Assembly: GCA_964637705.1 (NCBI GenBank)
Contig: CAZWVM010000166.1
Coordinates: forward strand, 1 to 8,141
Origin: CAZWVM01 sp964637705
GTDB lineage: Bacteria; UBA8481
DNA length: 8,141 bases
Direction: 5' to 3'
Shown: positions 6,178-8,141 of the stretch, in pieces
Layout: each line of letters begins with the position of its first letter
How positions within the stretch are numbered: the first letter of the stretch is position 1
Notes under the pieces: generated by a model
Told to the model about the DNA's origin: nothing
Seen by the model: only the letters and a program-made list of their open reading frames with translations
Database searches by the model: none
Made by a program: the position numbers and the translations under genes

Positions 6178-7445
6178 TGAAGCGGACTCTCGTCGCCGCC
6201 CTTCTCGCCCCGCTCCTTCTTCCCGCGCTCGCGGATGCCGCCGCTCCTATGCGCGACGCCGACCGGGCCGGCCTCCGGGCGTCCGAACTGCGCGCGCGGG
6301 TCTACCGCGAGAAGGGCTCCTGGAGCGAGTACCGGGACGAAATCCTGCGGCTCGCGCAGGTCGCGCCGGGCGATGAGAACCGCGCGCTCGACCTGGCCGA
6401 GGCCCACGAGTTCGTCGGGGCGTGGACCGAGGCGATGGAGATCTACGACCGGATCGCCGAGTCAGGACCCTGCCGGCCCGCGCGGGAGAGGGCGGCCGAC
6501 CGGCGCGCTCTCCTGCGCGAGCGGCGGGGAAACCGGGCCGGGATCGAGATCGATTTCAACGAACCGTCGAACGACCAGGCGCGCCGCTATCGGATCCACG
6601 CGCGTCATCACCTCTCGCCCCGCACCGCGCTCGAGGCCGACGCCGTCTCGGGCCATTATCGAAGCGGCGCGATCGCGGCGGGGGAGGAGTTCTCCGATCT
6701 CAACGAGTTCGGCCTGGCCTGGCACTACGCCCTCCGCCCCGACTGGGATCTCGAGCTTTTCGGCAGGCTCTTCAACCGGCGTCTTTCCGGCGCGGAGAAT
6801 ATCGGGGCGCGCGCCGCGTGGTCGTCGCCCACCGGGGCGAGAGCGCGGTTCGAACTCTCCTCCGACAACGCCTGGCGCGAGCCTGCCCAGGCCGTGATGC
6901 GCGACGGCCTCTTCGATCTCGTCTCCGCCTCCTTCTCGTGGCCCTTCGCCGCCGGGTGGTTTCTCTACGGCGAGGCCTCCTGGCGCGGCTACGAGCAGGC
7001 GAGCGGGTTCGACCTCGGCGACGAGAGGCGCGGGGGTCTCAGGCTCGCACGGTCGCTCGTCGAGCGACCCTACGGGGACACCTCCCCGCTCCGTTACCTC
7101 ACCGCCTCCCTCGGATACGAGCGTTCGCGCTCGGACCAGGACGCGGTCCAGCGGAACGTCATCGGGTTGGTAGACCAGTCGAGCACCGTGACGGGCGCGC
7201 TCGACGCCCGCTTCGCCCTGGGATGCCGCGGCACCCTCGATCTCGGCGCCAGCGTCGGTCACGACGAGACCCGCGATCTCGACATCGCCGATCTCGACCT
7301 CTACGGTTTCACGATCCGGGCGCGCTGGGACGTCAGCGCGGACGTCACGTTCTTCTGCGAGGCCGGTTATGCCTCGGAGAGCGCCGCTGACGCCCAACCG
7401 GGCATCGACCGGCGGATCCGGGCCGGTCTGACGCAGACCTACTGA
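6177..7445 (+). CDS. pelB: Outer-membrane beta-barrel export porin with short TPR, C-terminal third of a split PelB
   Basis: The product is 422 residues. A signal peptide covers about 1-23 (MKRTLVAALLAPLLLPALADAAA). One or two TPR-like units lie at about 30-95. From about 118 to the end the sequence alternates polar and hydrophobic residues with many aromatic, Gly, Arg and Asp positions, as in antiparallel beta-barrel strands: IEIDFNEP, GLAWHYAL, DLELFGRLF, WFLYGEASWRGY, TIRARWDV, TFFCEAGY. The last residue is Tyr in RAGLTQTY, a typical outer-membrane assembly signal. The barrel region of ~300 residues is the size expected for the 14-16 strands of PelB, BcsC or AlgE type porins. The role inferred is polymer exit through the outer membrane, with the TPRs linking to the periplasmic scaffold. 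ATG 6177 overlaps the preceding TGA by one base. Barrel and export are fairly secure; assignment to PelB rests on the neighbours. Confidence 0.78.
   Translation: MKRTLVAALLAPLLLPALADAAAPMRDADRAGLRASELRARVYREKGSWSEYRDEILRLAQVAPGDENRALDLAEAHEFVGAWTEAMEIYDRIAESGPCRPARERAADRRALLRERRGNRAGIEIDFNEPSNDQARRYRIHARHHLSPRTALEADAVSGHYRSGAIAAGEEFSDLNEFGLAWHYALRPDWDLELFGRLFNRRLSGAENIGARAAWSSPTGARARFELSSDNAWREPAQAVMRDGLFDLVSASFSWPFAAGWFLYGEASWRGYEQASGFDLGDERRGGLRLARSLVERPYGDTSPLRYLTASLGYERSRSDQDAVQRNVIGLVDQSSTVTGALDARFALGCRGTLDLGASVGHDETRDLDIADLDLYGFTIRARWDVSADVTFFCEAGYASESAADAQPGIDRRIRAGLTQTY
6279..6455 (+). repeat. Shared TPR start module, copy 2
   Basis: This encodes residues 35-93 of the barrel protein, just after its signal peptide, and is the counterpart of 5269-5457. 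It has the same order of LRAR, EKGSW, APGD, ALDLA and TEAMEIYDRI. Confidence 0.6.
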
Positions 7446-7455
7446 AAGGCGGACC

Positions 7456-7824
7456 ATGAGCCCTTTATCGATCCTGGTGCTGGACGACGACGAGATGATC
7501 ACCATGCTCACCTCGACCGTGCTCTCGATGCACGGCTACGTGGTCGAGGCCTTCAACGATCCCGTGCGGGCGCTCGAGGCGCTCGCGTCGAAGCCGTTCC
7601 GGCTCGTCATGGTCGACATCATGATGCCGGGAATCGACGGCGTGACGTTCCTGCGGCGGGCCGGGGCGATGGAAGGCGCGCGGGGAGCGCGTTTCATGAT
7701 CCTCTCGGGCAAGAAGCTGAACGAGGAGGAGCGGCGCGAGATCTACGATCTCGGCGCCGAGATCATGATCAAGCCCTTCCTGCCGCACAAGCTCGTCGAG
7801 CAGGTGGCCCTTGTCCTCGGCTAG
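7456..7824 (+). CDS. Stand-alone response-regulator receiver protein (CheY-like)
   Basis: The product is 122 residues, just one receiver domain with no output domain. All core residues are present: the acidic triad Asp10-Asp11-Asp12, phospho-acceptor Asp54 in VDIMMPGIDG, switch Ser84 in MILSG, and Lys106 in IKPF. It should therefore be phosphorylated by a histidine kinase, none of which is encoded here. The usual aromatic switch residue three positions before the Lys is Ile103, which may alter output. The start ATG 7456 has AAGG six nt upstream and lies 10 nt after the barrel gene stop. The gene sits where pelC is found in Pseudomonas, and its end overlaps the pelD-like frame by 14 bases. It has no DNA-binding domain, so it presumably acts by protein contact, possibly on the neighbouring PelD-like protein; that partner is inferred. 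The family call is very secure. Confidence 0.93.
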   Translation: MSPLSILVLDDDEMITMLTSTVLSMHGYVVEAFNDPVRALEALASKPFRLVMVDIMMPGIDGVTFLRRAGAMEGARGARFMILSGKKLNEEERREIYDLGAEIMIKPFLPHKLVEQVALVLG

Positions 7825-8141
7825 CGCGCCGGGCGGCGCGAGCCCGAAGGACGGCGAGGCCGCCCCGGCGCCCCTCGCCGCGGGCCGCTTCCGCGTCTTC
7901 TCCTTCGTCGAGACCCTGCTGCTCCTCTTCATCGTCGTTCTCGCCGGCCGCCATTTCCGGCCCGACGACCCGGGCTTCCTCGGCGCGCATCTCCACCCGT
8001 TCTGGCTGATCGTCGTCCTCGTCGCCACCCGCTACGGCTTCCGCGAGACCCTTCTCTCGGTCGCCCTCGTCGCGGGTCTCCATGCGCTCATGATCGTGCG
8101 CGCCTTCGAGGACAGCTACCGCTATTCCACGCTCACCTTCC
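7811..8141 (+). CDS. pelD: PelD-like inner-membrane c-di-GMP receptor, N-terminal part
   Basis: An open frame of 110 codons runs off the right edge. TTG 7811 is the only ATG/GTG/TTG start between the in-frame stop at 7766-7768 and the first membrane helix; AGGTGG lies 3 nt upstream, a tight spacing. The first ~25 residues are a Pro/Ala-rich cytoplasmic tail. Membrane helices follow at about 33-47 (VETLLLLFIVVLAG), 63-74 (PFWLIVVLVATR) and 80-97 (TLLSVALVAGLHALMIVR). The pattern ETLLL, RPDDP, PFWL and RYG agrees with my recollection of the PelD N-terminus, a four-helix region followed by GAF and degenerate GGDEF domains that bind c-di-GMP and switch on Pel synthesis. Those diagnostic domains lie outside the window. 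Gene order after the pelB-like genes supports the call. Another polytopic sensor protein is the alternative. Confidence 0.68.
   Translation, partial: MSSASAPGGASPKDGEAAPAPLAAGRFRVFSFVETLLLLFIVVLAGRHFRPDDPGFLGAHLHPFWLIVVLVATRYGFRETLLSVALVAGLHALMIVRAFEDSYRYSTLTF

Noticed and set aside
1278..7445. PNAG (Pga), alginate or cellulose export locus instead of Pel
   Set aside because: The deacetylase lacks the usual NodB-type TFDDG motif and has PelA-type signatures. No alginate or cellulose enzyme is present, and a PelD-like protein follows. A TPR plus porin design alone would not distinguish these systems.
1..8141. CRISPR arrays, tRNA/rRNA genes, insertion sequences, terminators
   Set aside because: None was seen by eye. 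There are no regular direct DNA repeats, no transposase-like frame, and no GC hairpin followed by a T run.

Overview
The window comes from a GC-rich, Gram-negative (diderm) bacterium. The evidence for two membranes is a protein with a signal peptide, a short TPR region and a C-terminal outer-membrane beta-barrel ending in an aromatic residue, plus several periplasmic proteins. The lineage cannot be fixed from this sequence alone.

Layout. Bases 1-174 (minus) are the 5' end of a secreted protein of unknown function that runs off the left edge. Bases 175-354 are a short divergent intergenic region. From 355 to the right edge the plus strand is almost solid coding sequence in seven tightly packed or overlapping genes, best read as one operon: a UDP-sugar 4-epimerase (355-1281), an exported deacetylase-like protein (1278-3401), a membrane-anchored TPR protein (3404-5116), a second exported TPR protein (5161-6177), a TPR plus beta-barrel protein (6177-7445), a stand-alone response-regulator receiver (7456-7824) and the start of a polytopic membrane protein (7811 onward).

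Interpretation. The combination matches a Pel-type exopolysaccharide locus. The epimerase resembles PelX, and a serine at the substrate-gating position predicts UDP-GlcNAc/UDP-GalNAc interconversion. The second protein carries the PelA deacetylase signatures (HVDGDG, HTYTHP, YYHFYS). The next three proteins together look like a PelB cut into three: inner-membrane anchor with TPRs, periplasmic TPRs, and TPRs with the outer-membrane porin. The last gene looks like the N-terminal membrane part of PelD, the c-di-GMP receptor. In the working model the epimerase supplies UDP-GalNAc, a synthase encoded outside the window polymerises it under PelD control, PelA deacetylates the chain in the periplasm, and the TPR/porin set guides it out.

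The locus departs from the Pseudomonas arrangement in four ways. PelA has no N-terminal glycoside hydrolase domain. PelB is split into three genes that share repeated end modules. No pelC lipoprotein gene lies between pelB and pelD. A CheY-like receiver occupies that position, with its gene overlapping pelD. The Pel assignment rests on motif and architecture recognition without a database search.
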